Assembly: GCF_014203835.1 (NCBI RefSeq)
Contig: NZ_JACHJW010000001.1
Coordinates: 2,221,176 to 2,285,175 of the forward strand
Direction of reading: 5' to 3'
Length of the DNA stretch: 64,000 bases
Origin: Micromonospora polyrhachis
GTDB lineage: Bacteria; Actinomycetota; Actinomycetes; Mycobacteriales; Micromonosporaceae
Shown: piece by piece, positions 1 to 8,081 of the stretch
Position numbering within the stretch: the first letter of the stretch is position 1
How the letters are laid out: every line of letters starts with the position of its first letter
Position numbers and translations under genes: made by a program
The notes under the pieces: model-generated
What the model saw: the letters and a program-made list of their open reading frames with translations, nothing else
Database searches by the model: none
Told to the model about the DNA's origin: nothing

Positions 1-639
1 ATTGGACATCTGGAGCTTGCGCAGGACGTTCGAGACATGTGTCTCCACCGTCTTGATGGAGATGTACAACTCCTTGGCGATCTCCTTGTAGGCGTACCCC
101 CGGGCGAGCAGCCGCAGCACCTCCCGTTCCCGGTTGGTGAGCTGGTCCAGTTCCGGGTCGGCGACCGGGGTGTCCGGACGGGCGGCGAAGGCGTCCAGCA
201 CGAAACCGGCCAACCGGGGACTGAACACCGCATCGCCATCGGCCACCCGCCGGATCGCCGCGGCCAGTTCGTCCGGCGAGATCGTCTTGGTGACGTACCC
301 CCGGGCACCGGCCCGGATCAGGCCGATCACGTCGTCCGCCGCGTCGGAGACGCTCAGCGCGAGAAACCGGACCTGCGGATGGCTGCGACGCATCGCCTCC
401 AGCACCGCCCGACCACCCCCGTCCGGCATGTGTACGTCGAGCAGCACCACGTCCGGCTCCAGCGCGGCGATCCGGGTGACCGCCTCGACCACGCTGCTCG
501 CCTCGCCGACCACCTCCACGTGCGCGCCCAGTTCGGCCCGGACCCCGGCCCGGAACATGGCGTGGTCGTCGACCAGGAACACCCGCAGCTGACGGGGGAT
601 GTCGACGTTGATGGCCGCCTCGCTCGGCTGGTCAGTCAT
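1..639 (-). CDS. LuxR/NarL-type response regulator (LiaR-like), C-terminal end cut by window
   Basis: DNA-binding response regulator of a two-component system. The start is the ATG at 637-639, and the reading frame runs off the left edge of the window, so the last residues of the HTH are missing. The N-terminus has a complete receiver domain: the acidic pair in LVDDHAMFRAG, the phosphoacceptor Asp in VVLLDVHMPDG, and the conserved Lys in GARGYVTK. After a linker comes a LuxR-type helix-turn-helix with NREREVLRLLARGY and KTVETHVSNVLRKL. The start overlaps the stop of the upstream histidine kinase gene by 8 bp, so the two are cotranscribed and probably translationally coupled. The PspC domain in the kinase and the divergent PspC/LiaF-like gene point to cell-envelope stress as the signal; this is inference from context. 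Confidence 0.93.
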   Translation of the reverse strand, partial: MTDQPSEAAINVDIPRQLRVFLVDDHAMFRAGVRAELGAHVEVVGEASSVVEAVTRIAALEPDVVLLDVHMPDGGGRAVLEAMRRSHPQVRFLALSVSDAADDVIGLIRAGARGYVTKTISPDELAAAIRRVADGDAVFSPRLAGFVLDAFAARPDTPVADPELDQLTNREREVLRLLARGYAYKEIAKELYISIKTVETHVSNVLRKLQMSN

Positions 640-1960
640 GATCTTTTCCTGTCCTTCCTGCGGTGCCGGGAGTCGGCAGAGTCAGTCGCACCTCGGTGCC
701 GCTGCCCGGTTCGCTGCGGATCTCCGCTCGCCCGCCGTGCCGGTCCATCCGACCGATGATCGAGCCACGTACCCCGTGCCGATGGTCCTCCACCGTAGTC
801 GGGTCGAAACCCGCGCCCCGATCGCGGACGAAGACACTGATCTGCTCCGGCTCGACCTCGGCGTAGAGCGACACCGTCTGGACCTTGGCGTGCCGGGCGG
901 CGTTGACCAACGCCTCACGTGCGGCGGCGATCAGCGCCCCGACCCGTTCGTCGGTCTCCCGATCACCCACCACCACCGTCTCCACGGTGACCGCATAGGT
1001 GTCCTCCACCTCTGCCGCAGCCTGCTCCAGCGCGGCGGCGAGCCGTTCGGTCGGCGAGGCGGTGGGCTTGTACAGCCAGTTACGCAACGAACGTTCCTGG
1101 CCCCGGGCCAGCCGCTGCACCGTCTTCACGTCGTGGGCGTTACGCAGGATGAGCGCTAGGGTGTGCAGGACCTGGTCGTGCACCATGGCGGCCAACTCGG
1201 CCCGTTCCTGTTCCCGGATGCGCCCCTCGCGCTCCGCGCGAAGTTGGTTGAAGGTCCGCCAGAGGGCGGGCGCGGCCACCACCCCGACTCCGGCGAGCCC
1301 GACCAGCGCGAAGATCACGCCGTTGAGTACCGCGTCGAAGTTGTCCTGCGGGGAGTAGACGGCGACCACGCCGATGATGCCGACGGCGACGAGCACCCCA
1401 CCGCCGATGAAGCGCAGGACGAAGGCGCGTCGGTCGCTCTCCTCCACCACCGCGCCGAGCCACGGCACCGACATCGACTCGCTCCACTGCTGCCGACGTC
1501 CGGGCGTGGACTGGTGCCAGATCACCCCCGCGCCGACAGCGATGATCGCCACCAGCCAGCCGGCGGTGCTGGCCACACCGATCGAGTCGAACACCAGGGC
1601 CTGCACCATGATCATGCCGAGGCCGATGGCCACGAATGGCAGAAGCTGGAAGAAGTCCCGCGGCGGGGGCGTCTCGGCGGTGTCCGACCGAAGCGGGACG
1701 ACCGCCCAGAAGGCCGCGTAGAGCAGCACACCGAGCCCGCTGAGTCCGAGCAGCACGGCGAACGCGACCCGGACCCGGACCACCGAGATGCCCAGGTGCT
1801 CGGCGATGCCGGAGGCCACGCCGGCGACCATCCGGTGGTCCCGGGAGCGGTAGAGGCGCGGAGGTTCGGTGGGGATGCTGATCGGGGAACTCCTTGTCCT
1901 GCCGGCCTGTCGGCCGGTCTCCGTGGGCCTGCCTGCCGGCCTGCCCGGCCGACTACACAC
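632..1960 (-). CDS. PspC-domain sensor histidine kinase (NarL/LiaS type)
   Basis: Membrane histidine kinase partner of the response regulator it overlaps. A PspC domain lies at about residues 35-95 (motif HRMVAGVASGIAEHLG), followed by further hydrophobic segments to about residue 235. Next come the dimerisation/phosphoacceptor helix with MVHDQVLHTLAL (the His is the probable phosphorylation site) and a HATPase domain with N-box EALVNAARHA and G-box GSGTEVRL. The family normally senses envelope or membrane stress. The start is uncertain. GTG at 1960 is the first canonical start and has no Shine-Dalgarno sequence. An excellent AAGGAG (1890-1895) sits 7 nt before an in-frame ATC codon (1880-1882), just ahead of the conserved PspC region. 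The next ATG would cut into the PspC domain. Confidence 0.9.
   Translation of the reverse strand: MCSRPGRPAGRPTETGRQAGRTRSSPISIPTEPPRLYRSRDHRMVAGVASGIAEHLGISVVRVRVAFAVLLGLSGLGVLLYAAFWAVVPLRSDTAETPPPRDFFQLLPFVAIGLGMIMVQALVFDSIGVASTAGWLVAIIAVGAGVIWHQSTPGRRQQWSESMSVPWLGAVVEESDRRAFVLRFIGGGVLVAVGIIGVVAVYSPQDNFDAVLNGVIFALVGLAGVGVVAAPALWRTFNQLRAEREGRIREQERAELAAMVHDQVLHTLALILRNAHDVKTVQRLARGQERSLRNWLYKPTASPTERLAAALEQAAAEVEDTYAVTVETVVVGDRETDERVGALIAAAREALVNAARHAKVQTVSLYAEVEPEQISVFVRDRGAGFDPTTVEDHRHGVRGSIIGRMDRHGGRAEIRSEPGSGTEVRLTLPTPGTAGRTGKDHD
1880..1895 (-). promoter_or_regulatory. Shine-Dalgarno AAGGAG placed 7 nt before an in-frame ATC codon
   Basis: On the minus strand AAGGAG (1890-1895) is followed by TTCCCCG and then ATC (1882-1880), in frame with the kinase and just before the conserved part of the protein. 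The spacing is ideal for initiation, while the canonical GTG at 1960 lacks any such signal. This suggests either a non-canonical AUC start or a G-to-C change of a former ATG. Confidence 0.5.
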
Positions 1961-2101
1961 CGCTGGTCATTCGATCGTCACACGGGCCCGGTTCCCTCGG
2001 CTACGGGGTAAGTCCCTGGTCGTTGGGTGGGCAGATCTCAGGGTGGGCTCAGGGTCGGGTCCCGAGGCCGGTCAGGTGGTCGACGAACGAGGATTTGGAG
2101 T

Positions 2102-3739
2102 ATGACCGACGCAGCTGCCGACCCCCACCGGTCGGCCATGGGGGAGGGCACGCCGGGACCAGCCGGCCCGCCGCCAGCCGGCGGACCAACCCCGCCTCCC
2201 CACTCCGGGTACGGTCCGTCGTCCGCCCCGCCCCCACCACCGGGAACCGCCGGCTTCACCTCCCGGTACGGCCTGGTCCGGCCCCGACAGGGCCGCTACC
2301 TGGCCGGGGTCTGTGCGGCGATCGGCCGAGCCACCAACACCGACCCGATCCTGTGGCGGGTACTCCTCGCCGTACTGGGCTTCTTCGGGGGAATCGGCAT
2401 CCTGGTCTACATCACCGCGTGGCTGATCATCCCCGGTGAGGGGGACACCGCGTCCCCGGTGGAGGCGATGCTGGGCCGGGGTCGGTCGAGCACCTCGCCG
2501 GTCACAGTGCTCGTCCTCAGCATCCTCGTCGCGGTGGGCTTCGGCTACGTCGTGACCGACGCGTTCCGGGCCGTCCTGCTCGGTGCGGCGATCCTCATCG
2601 GTGGAGCACTTCTGATGAACCGAAACAGCAACCGGGACCGGGCCGCCGAAGCGGGGAACCCAGCACCCGTCGACCCGTCCACTGCCCCCGGGCCTGATCC
2701 CGTCCAGCCGCAAGCGCCGGTATCGGCCAGCGAACAGCAGCCACCGGCGGTTCCCTCCCCGCCACACCAGCCGTCCCCGCCACACCAGCCGACCGGGCCA
2801 CACCAGCCGACCGGGCCGACGACGACCGGTTCCTCGGCCGGTCTCGCCACCGAGCCGCTGTCGCCGTACCCCAGCCCACCGTTGCCGACCGAGCCGGCCA
2901 CTGCGGCAGCGCCAACAGCGCCGCCGACCCAGGCACTGCCGGGCTGGCCGGTCAGCACCTCACCGGCACCGATGTTCCCGCCGCCAGCGGTCAGCCCTCC
3001 GCCGGCCGGACCGCTGCCCCCGGCTGGCGGATACCGACCGCCTTTCGCGCCGCACGGCCCGTACGCGGCCACCGCCACGTACCCGCCGGCCGCGACGCCC
3101 AAGGCTCCCAAGCCGCCCAAACCACCGAAGGAACGGTCGCCCCTCGGCGCCGCCACCTTTTCGATGATCTTTGTGGTTCTCGGCCTGCTGGCAGTACTCG
3201 ACCTCAGCAGCGTCCTCGACGTACCGCCATCCGCCTACTTCGCGGTGGCGTTGGCCACCATCGGAGTCGGCCTCCTGGTCGGTACGTGGTTCGGTCGGGC
3301 TCGCTGGCTCATCGCGCTCGGTCTGGTGGCCGCCACCGCCCTGGGGATGGCCACCCTCGCCGAGTCCTACGATCGGGTCCGCAACATCGAGGGCGACGTC
3401 ACCTGGGCCCCGACCAACCCGCGCGACCTGGCCAACCGGTACGAGAACAACTTTGGCGACGCGGTACTGGACCTCACCCGGATCGAGTTCACCGGCTCAG
3501 AGACCCAGGTGACCGCAGAGGTCAATTTGGGCAGTCTGACCGTGCGCGTACCGCCGAACACTGACGTGACGGTTACCGCGAACATCAATGCCGGCGACGC
3601 GACGGTCTTCAAAACCCGGTGGAGCGGTATCAACACCAACCGGCGCGATCTGACCGATCTTGGTCCGGACGGTGCCGGCGGCGGCAAGCTTCGGCTCTTC
3701 CTGTACGTCAACGCGGGCAACCTGGAGGTGACCCGATGA
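2102..3739 (+). CDS. PspC-domain membrane protein with LiaF-like C-terminal domain
   Basis: Membrane protein of 545 residues, divergent from the PspC kinase operon. The ATG at 2102 has a good AGGA sequence 8 nt upstream. The order is: a Pro/Gly-rich N-terminus; a PspC domain with two hydrophobic segments at about residues 45-115; two further hydrophobic stretches to about residue 180; a long Pro/Ala/Thr-rich linker with short PHQP repeats (2760-2820); two to three membrane segments (about residues 360-435); and a C-terminal domain of about 110 residues with VNLGSLTVRVPPNTDVTV, typical of LiaF/toastrack proteins. In LiaFSR systems such proteins restrain the kinase. Its position beside a PspC kinase and LiaR-like regulator suggests the same role here. 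It overlaps the next gene by 4 bp (ATGA). Confidence 0.88.
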   Translation: MTDAAADPHRSAMGEGTPGPAGPPPAGGPTPPPHSGYGPSSAPPPPPGTAGFTSRYGLVRPRQGRYLAGVCAAIGRATNTDPILWRVLLAVLGFFGGIGILVYITAWLIIPGEGDTASPVEAMLGRGRSSTSPVTVLVLSILVAVGFGYVVTDAFRAVLLGAAILIGGALLMNRNSNRDRAAEAGNPAPVDPSTAPGPDPVQPQAPVSASEQQPPAVPSPPHQPSPPHQPTGPHQPTGPTTTGSSAGLATEPLSPYPSPPLPTEPATAAAPTAPPTQALPGWPVSTSPAPMFPPPAVSPPPAGPLPPAGGYRPPFAPHGPYAATATYPPAATPKAPKPPKPPKERSPLGAATFSMIFVVLGLLAVLDLSSVLDVPPSAYFAVALATIGVGLLVGTWFGRARWLIALGLVAATALGMATLAESYDRVRNIEGDVTWAPTNPRDLANRYENNFGDAVLDLTRIEFTGSETQVTAEVNLGSLTVRVPPNTDVTVTANINAGDATVFKTRWSGINTNRRDLTDLGPDGAGGGKLRLFLYVNAGNLEVTR

Positions 3740-4071
3740 AGCCACACCGTACCGACGGGGTGTCCCTCGTGTTCGGACTGCTCTTCCTGGGGCTCGTCGT
3801 CTGGTGGTTGCTCGCCCAGATCTTCGACCTGGCGCTCCCCCCGATCGGCTGGTTCGCTGCCGGCGGGCTGATCCTGCTCGGTGTCCTGGGTCTCCTCGGC
3901 GCGCTACGCGCCAACCGGAACCCGCCACCCGCGCCGCCGGTCCCCGCGTCCGCACTGCCGGCCTCGGTGTCCGCGCCGCACGGGGGCGACGACGACCTGA
4001 CCGCGCCGATCACCGGTCCGCCGGCCACCGGCCTGGGCTACGACGGGACGGGCTACGACGGGCGGGGCTGA
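3736..4071 (+). CDS. small two-TM membrane protein, function unknown
   Basis: A 111-residue protein starting at the ATG that overlaps the stop of the PspC/LiaF-like gene by 4 bp, so it is translationally coupled to it. Two hydrophobic segments lie at about residues 10-28 and 37-56 with a short turn between them. The second half is Pro/Ala-rich and ends in a Gly/Tyr/Asp repeat (GYDGTGYDGRG). No enzymatic motif is visible. The coupling suggests it acts with the PspC protein at the membrane. Confidence 0.8.
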   Translation: MKPHRTDGVSLVFGLLFLGLVVWWLLAQIFDLALPPIGWFAAGGLILLGVLGLLGALRANRNPPPAPPVPASALPASVSAPHGGDDDLTAPITGPPATGLGYDGTGYDGRG

Positions 4072-4076
4072 CACGG

Positions 4077-4109
4077 GCATATGCGGCGGGGTCGGAAAGC
4101 CGCATATGC
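4077..4109 (+). promoter_or_regulatory. perfect 11-bp inverted repeat with paired GCATATGC sites
   Basis: Arms GCATATGCGGC (4077-4087) and GCCGCATATGC (4099-4109) are perfectly complementary around an 11-nt loop. Each arm contains the palindrome GCATATGC, so two identical 8-bp palindromes lie 25 bp apart. It starts 6 bp after the stop of the small membrane protein gene and has no T-tract, so it could be a factor-independent stop for that operon, a paired operator, or the first hairpin of the psd leader. Confidence 0.5.
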
Positions 4110-4116
4110 TGCCCGA

Positions 4117-4196
4117 TGGAGGTTTCCACCTCCAGCCGGTCCGCGTTGTGGGCGGTGGTGACGACTCCCCTCACGAGAGCCCCCGCCACCACCCAC
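4117..4196 (+). ncRNA. hairpin-rich putative 5' leader of psd
   Basis: Two further hairpins follow the GCATATGC inverted repeat. The first is TGGAGGT-TTCC-ACCTCCA (4117-4134). The second is a 13-bp stem pairing 4148-4160 with 4184-4196, with one C-A mismatch and one G-U pair. The SD region before the psd start lies in a 10-bp palindrome CCTCGCGAGG (4209-4218). No T-tract follows. It may be a structured leader; its role and transcription start are unknown. Confidence 0.35.
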
Positions 4197-4230
4197 GTCC
4201 CACCACGACCTCGCGAGGAGCCCGCCCGAC

Positions 4231-5484
4231 ATGACGCAGTCCCCCGCCACGCACACCACCGGGGCACCCGGTCCGGTGCGCCTCGGCGAGCGCGCCGCCC
4301 GTACCCTCATCGCCGAACTCGCCCGGCACCAGGCCCCGAAGTCCGCCCTGTTGGTCGGGGTCACCGTGGATTCCTCGGTGCTGGCCTCGGTGTTCGACAC
4401 CCTGCTGCCCGGCGACGCGGTCACCGTCGTACCGACGGACCCGCTGGCCGCAGCGGGCCTCCGCGCACACGTCACGGCCCAGGGACAGTGGGTCGCTGAC
4501 CGGGTACGCGTCGTCGACACCCTGGCCGAGGCGGACGCGGCGGACGTGGTGGTGGCCGCCGAACCGTTGACCGGTACCGCCGAGGAGGCGCGGGCCACCG
4601 TGGAAGGGCTCGCCAAGTACCTGACCGAAGGGGCGGTGCTCTCGGTGGCGGTACCCGCCGTGCCGGGACGCACTCCGGGGGCCGCCGCTGAACTCGACCG
4701 GCAGGGTGCGCTGTTCGGCGTGGGCACCGATCTGGTCCTGCTCAACCAGCCCCCGGTACGGGTGTATCGGCTGCGGTACACCCCGGCCGCCGTGGCGACG
4801 GCAGCCCGACTCGCACCGGCCTTCCGGCCGTCGAGCGTGCCGTTGACCCGCACCATGCACATCGACTCCAACGGGGTCGCGGCAGCCGGCATCGCCCTGG
4901 GTGTGGCCGCCCTGACCCGGGTCGTCCGGCCGAAGTCCAAGCTCTGGCTGTTGCCGGCGCTGGCCGCCGCACCGGTGGCGGCGTTCTTCCGGGACCCGGA
5001 GCGGGACGTGCCCGACGACGCGTCAGCGGTGGTCGCCGCCGCGGACGGCAAGGTGCTGTCGGTGCAGCGGCTGCACGACGAACGCTTCGGTGACGGCGAG
5101 TTCCTCCGGATCGCGGTCTTCCTCTCCGTCCTGGACGTCCACGTCAACCGGGCACCGGTCGCCGGCAAGGTGGTGGACTACTTCGTCGCCGACGGCGGCT
5201 TCGCGGCAGCGATGAAGCCGGACGCGGAACACAACGTGGCCGCGTACACGACCCTGGAAACCGACCACGGCACGGTGGTGGTGGCGCAGCGTACCGGGCT
5301 GATCGCCCGACGGATCGTGCACCGCACGCCGGTCGGGGCGCTGCTGGCCCGGGGCGAACGGTTCGGGCTGATCCGGTTCGGCTCGCGCACCGACGTCTAC
5401 CTACCCGCCGACGCGGCGGACCCGCTGGTGGGGCCCGGCGACCGAGTCGTCGGTGGCTCGTCCGTGATCGCCCGTTGGCGCTGA
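4231..5484 (+). CDS. psd: phosphatidylserine decarboxylase with N-terminal Rossmann-like extension
   Basis: Makes phosphatidylethanolamine from phosphatidylserine. The C-terminal half (about residues 215-417) is a compact PSD-A type decarboxylase: FFRDPERDVP, ADGKVLSV, VFLSVLDVHVNRAPVAG, and near the end RFGSRTDVYLP. There the G-S bond is the self-cleavage site and the Ser becomes the pyruvoyl cofactor. The N-terminal ~200 residues are not part of the minimal enzyme (about 220 residues). They look like an alpha/beta fold related to SAM-dependent methyltransferases (ALLVGVTVDSSVLASV, GDAVTVVPTDPLAAAGL). The ATG at 4231 is preceded by GAGGAG. The next gene, convergent, encodes the synthase that makes its substrate. 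Confidence 0.92.
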   Translation: MTQSPATHTTGAPGPVRLGERAARTLIAELARHQAPKSALLVGVTVDSSVLASVFDTLLPGDAVTVVPTDPLAAAGLRAHVTAQGQWVADRVRVVDTLAEADAADVVVAAEPLTGTAEEARATVEGLAKYLTEGAVLSVAVPAVPGRTPGAAAELDRQGALFGVGTDLVLLNQPPVRVYRLRYTPAAVATAARLAPAFRPSSVPLTRTMHIDSNGVAAAGIALGVAALTRVVRPKSKLWLLPALAAAPVAAFFRDPERDVPDDASAVVAAADGKVLSVQRLHDERFGDGEFLRIAVFLSVLDVHVNRAPVAGKVVDYFVADGGFAAAMKPDAEHNVAAYTTLETDHGTVVVAQRTGLIARRIVHRTPVGALLARGERFGLIRFGSRTDVYLPADAADPLVGPGDRVVGGSSVIARWR

Positions 5485-5517
5485 CCACCGGCCGATGATC
5501 AGCCGACGACGATGACG

Positions 5518-5554
5518 AAAGGGCGGCTCCCGGAGTTCCGGGAGCCGCCCTTTT
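5518..5554 (+). terminator. rho-independent terminator after psd
   Basis: Perfect 13-bp GC stem (5521-5533 with 5538-5550), AGTT loop, A-run before it and TTTT after it. It lies 34 bp after the psd stop and, having A and T runs on both sides, may also work for the convergent gene. Confidence 0.92.
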
Positions 5555-5573
5555 ACTCGGCCGCTCATTGCTC

Positions 5574-5670
5574 GTTGTTCGTCGGCCGACTGGCCGTCCG
5601 TTACTCGGTTGTTCGTCGGCCGACTGGCCGTCCGTTACTCGGTTGCTCGTCGGCCGACTGGCCGGTCCGT
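5574..5670 (+). repeat. 34-bp tandem repeat, three copies
   Basis: Copies start at 5574, 5608 and 5642 (the last one incomplete and diverged). Each holds the inverted repeat CGGCC-GACT-GGCCG. The array ends 8 bp from the stop codon of pssA. Confidence 0.9.
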
Positions 5671-5677
5671 CGGCTGG

Positions 5678-6709
5678 TTACGCCGCGCGGCCTGGGCCGT
5701 GCACGGTGGCACGCTGACGCAGCCAGAGCAGCGGGCCGCTGACCAGGTAACCCACGACCACCAGCGCGAAGGTGAGCCGGATGTCGACCAGGGCACCGAT
5801 CACCGGGGCCAGCCAGAGCCACGGCGGCAGCTTGATCAGCCGGGCCAGCTTGGCGTACGGGAAGCTGGAGACCATCGCGAAGGCCAACAGGCCCACCCCC
5901 GCGACCACGGCCTTGCCCGGTACCGGAAGCCCGATCAGCACGGTGATCGCGAGCACCGCTGCGGCCATCGTGGTCGGGACGCCGCAGAAGAACCGGCCGT
6001 CCTTGGGCGAGACGTTGAAGCGAGCGAGTCGGATCGCGGCGCAGGCGGCTACCAGAGCGGCGGCGACCGCGGCGGCAGCGGTCGACACCGAGCCAGCCAG
6101 CGACGCGTAGACGACCACGGGTGCGGCGAGGCCGAACGAGCACATGTCGGCCAGCGAGTCCATCTGGGCCCCGAATGGACTCGCCACTCCCAGTTTGCGG
6201 GCCAGTGCCCCGTCGAGGCCGTCGAAGACCACACAGGCGATCAGGCAGGCGGCCGCCATGCGGACGTTGCCGTGCATCGCCAGGAAGATGGCGAAGAGGC
6301 CGAGCATCAGGCTGGCCACGGTGCAGGCGTTCACCACCGCGAACTTGATCCGGCGGGCGACGGTACGCTCACCGGGAAGCAGCGGGATGGTCGCGCCGGG
6401 GGCGGTCTCCTCCGGCACCGGGCTGACGGATCCCACCGCCGGACTGACCGGCATGACAGCCTCGATCTCCGCTTCGGTCAGTCGGTCGACCCGGTACGAA
6501 TCGGCCGACCAGCGACCACCGGAGTGGTGGAAGCGCTCGGGCAGCATCTCGTCGGGCACGCCGTCCGATTCCTGATTGCGACGACCGACCCGGACCAGGA
6601 GCACCTGCCGGGCGAAGGTTCCACCCCGACGTAGTTGCCCGGCCCAGCGCCGACCTGCCGGGCGCGGGCTGTCCGTGGTACGACGCCGACGCCAAGGGGT
6701 CCTCGGCAC
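5678..6709 (-). CDS. pssA: CDP-diacylglycerol-serine O-phosphatidyltransferase (phosphatidylserine synthase)
   Basis: Integral membrane enzyme that transfers the phosphatidyl group from CDP-diacylglycerol to serine. The CDP-alcohol phosphotransferase signature is complete: FDGLDGALARKLGVASPFGA, continuing QMDSLAD (pattern DGX2AR...GX3DX3D). About six hydrophobic helices follow the usual pattern. I chose GTG at 6709 because a strong GGAGGAG (6713-6719) lies just upstream. This gives a polar, Arg-rich N-terminal extension of about 90 residues before the membrane part; starts nearer the CDP-OH domain are possible. It is convergent with psd, which uses its product. Confidence 0.88.
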   Translation of the reverse strand: MPRTPWRRRRTTDSPRPAGRRWAGQLRRGGTFARQVLLVRVGRRNQESDGVPDEMLPERFHHSGGRWSADSYRVDRLTEAEIEAVMPVSPAVGSVSPVPEETAPGATIPLLPGERTVARRIKFAVVNACTVASLMLGLFAIFLAMHGNVRMAAACLIACVVFDGLDGALARKLGVASPFGAQMDSLADMCSFGLAAPVVVYASLAGSVSTAAAAVAAALVAACAAIRLARFNVSPKDGRFFCGVPTTMAAAVLAITVLIGLPVPGKAVVAGVGLLAFAMVSSFPYAKLARLIKLPPWLWLAPVIGALVDIRLTFALVVVGYLVSGPLLWLRQRATVHGPGRAA

Positions 6710-6826
6710 GTTCTCCTCCATCACCGGATCGGTCACCTCCACCTTCGCGAAGGCCATCCGGCTCGTCGTGCCAGCCCTGAAAGGTGACCGGCAACCTGTT
6801 TTGCGGCCTACACCATCGCACAAACG

Positions 6827-6843
6827 TTGTGCGTTGGCGATAG
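6827..6843 (-). promoter_or_regulatory. palindrome CGCACAA-N3-TTGTGCG upstream of pssA
   Basis: Perfect 7-bp arms with a 3-bp spacer, about 120 bp upstream of the pssA start, in a locally AT-richer stretch that should hold its promoter. It looks like a dimeric repressor site; the regulator is unknown. Confidence 0.4.
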
Positions 6844-6976
6844 TCAGCGATTGGACATCCTTCCACAAAGCGCCCGAACCACCCAGAGGGCCTAAACCGA
6901 CGTAGCTAACCCCTCAACCCCGGCTCAGCCTCTTCACAGATTTTACCCGGGACATCTATATCGATCAGTCACGTGT

Positions 6977-7888
6977 CTACTTGCTGCCCAGTTGCCCCAA
7001 TGCAGCCACTGTGACCTCGGTCAACGGAAGGTTCAACGCATCACGGACCGAAAACCATGCCGCCCGCGCGGTGGAGCCACCCGCCGCCTCGGTCACCTTC
7101 GGCTCGGTGGGTACGTCGACCGCCACCCGGTAGACCGCCCGGACACCGTGCCAGTCGATTGGCACGCCCTCTGGCCCCAGCTCAGCCGGGCTGTACCGGT
7201 GCGAGACGCTGAGCAGGTCGGTGACCCGACCAAGCTGACCGGACTCCTCCACGAGTTCCCGCAGCAACGCCGCCTCCGGCTGCTCACCGTGATCTGTACC
7301 ACCGCCGGGAAGATGCCACCGCCCCGCCCCTGGATACCCGGGTGCGATCAGTGACAGCAGCACCCGATCGGCGGGGTCGGTGGCCAGGCCGTACGCGGCG
7401 AACCGCTGTCGCCGACCGGGCGGCAGCCCGGCCGGCGGGGACCCGGCCAGGTCGGCCTCCGGCAGGGGAACGACAGGTACGCCGAGCAGCTGCGCCGTGA
7501 ACGGCATCAGTGACAGCCCCGGCAACTCAAGCGGCCCCACCCAGGCGATCCGATCGGTCGTACCCTCCCGTTCGTGGCGCAACGTCCCGCCAATCGGGGT
7601 GACGTCGTATATCACCCGGTCGGTGTGCACCACGAGGCTGTCCTGGTACGGCAGTCGAATCACGTCAGCGACGACGTTCCGCAGCCCGCTCACCTCGACT
7701 TCGAGGCCGGTCTCCTCGCCGAACTCGCGTACCACCGTGGTCGCCGGATGCTCTCCGTGGTCGACCCCACCGCCGGGAAGCTGCCACCTACCGGGAAAGG
7801 CCACGGTCCGGGCCGCTCGGGCAAGCAGCACCCGGTCTCCGTCCCGACACAGGCCGTACGCCGCAATCCTCCGCCGCTGTTCGGTCAC
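6977..7888 (-). CDS. protein with two tandem Nudix domains
   Basis: A 303-residue protein with two Nudix hydrolase domains. Both Nudix boxes are complete: GGVDHGEHPATTVV then REFGEETGL in the first half, and GGTDHGEQPEAALL then RELVEESGQ in the second. Nudix enzymes cleave nucleoside diphosphates linked to another group; the substrate cannot be read from the sequence. GTG at 7888 was chosen because GGGGAG lies 6 nt upstream and it matches the start of the paralogue next door; GTG at 7951 or ATG at 7933 would add about 15-21 residues. A paralogue with the same double architecture lies directly upstream on the same strand. Confidence 0.88.
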   Translation of the reverse strand: MTEQRRRIAAYGLCRDGDRVLLARAARTVAFPGRWQLPGGGVDHGEHPATTVVREFGEETGLEVEVSGLRNVVADVIRLPYQDSLVVHTDRVIYDVTPIGGTLRHEREGTTDRIAWVGPLELPGLSLMPFTAQLLGVPVVPLPEADLAGSPPAGLPPGRRQRFAAYGLATDPADRVLLSLIAPGYPGAGRWHLPGGGTDHGEQPEAALLRELVEESGQLGRVTDLLSVSHRYSPAELGPEGVPIDWHGVRAVYRVAVDVPTEPKVTEAAGGSTARAAWFSVRDALNLPLTEVTVAALGQLGSK

Positions 7889-8081
7889 CAACCGCTCCCC
7901 GTCGCTGTCCCACGTTTCCTGCCCCCGGCCCATGCTCCATCGGCGGTCCACGCTCCGTCGATCATGAACTTATCGTCGGCGGAGGATGCTCTATCCGACA
8001 ACCTTCATGATCGACCCGGGATGGACGGGTCATCGAGGCGGGGCAGGGCAGGGCATCGGACTGGGTACCGAACTGGGTGCC

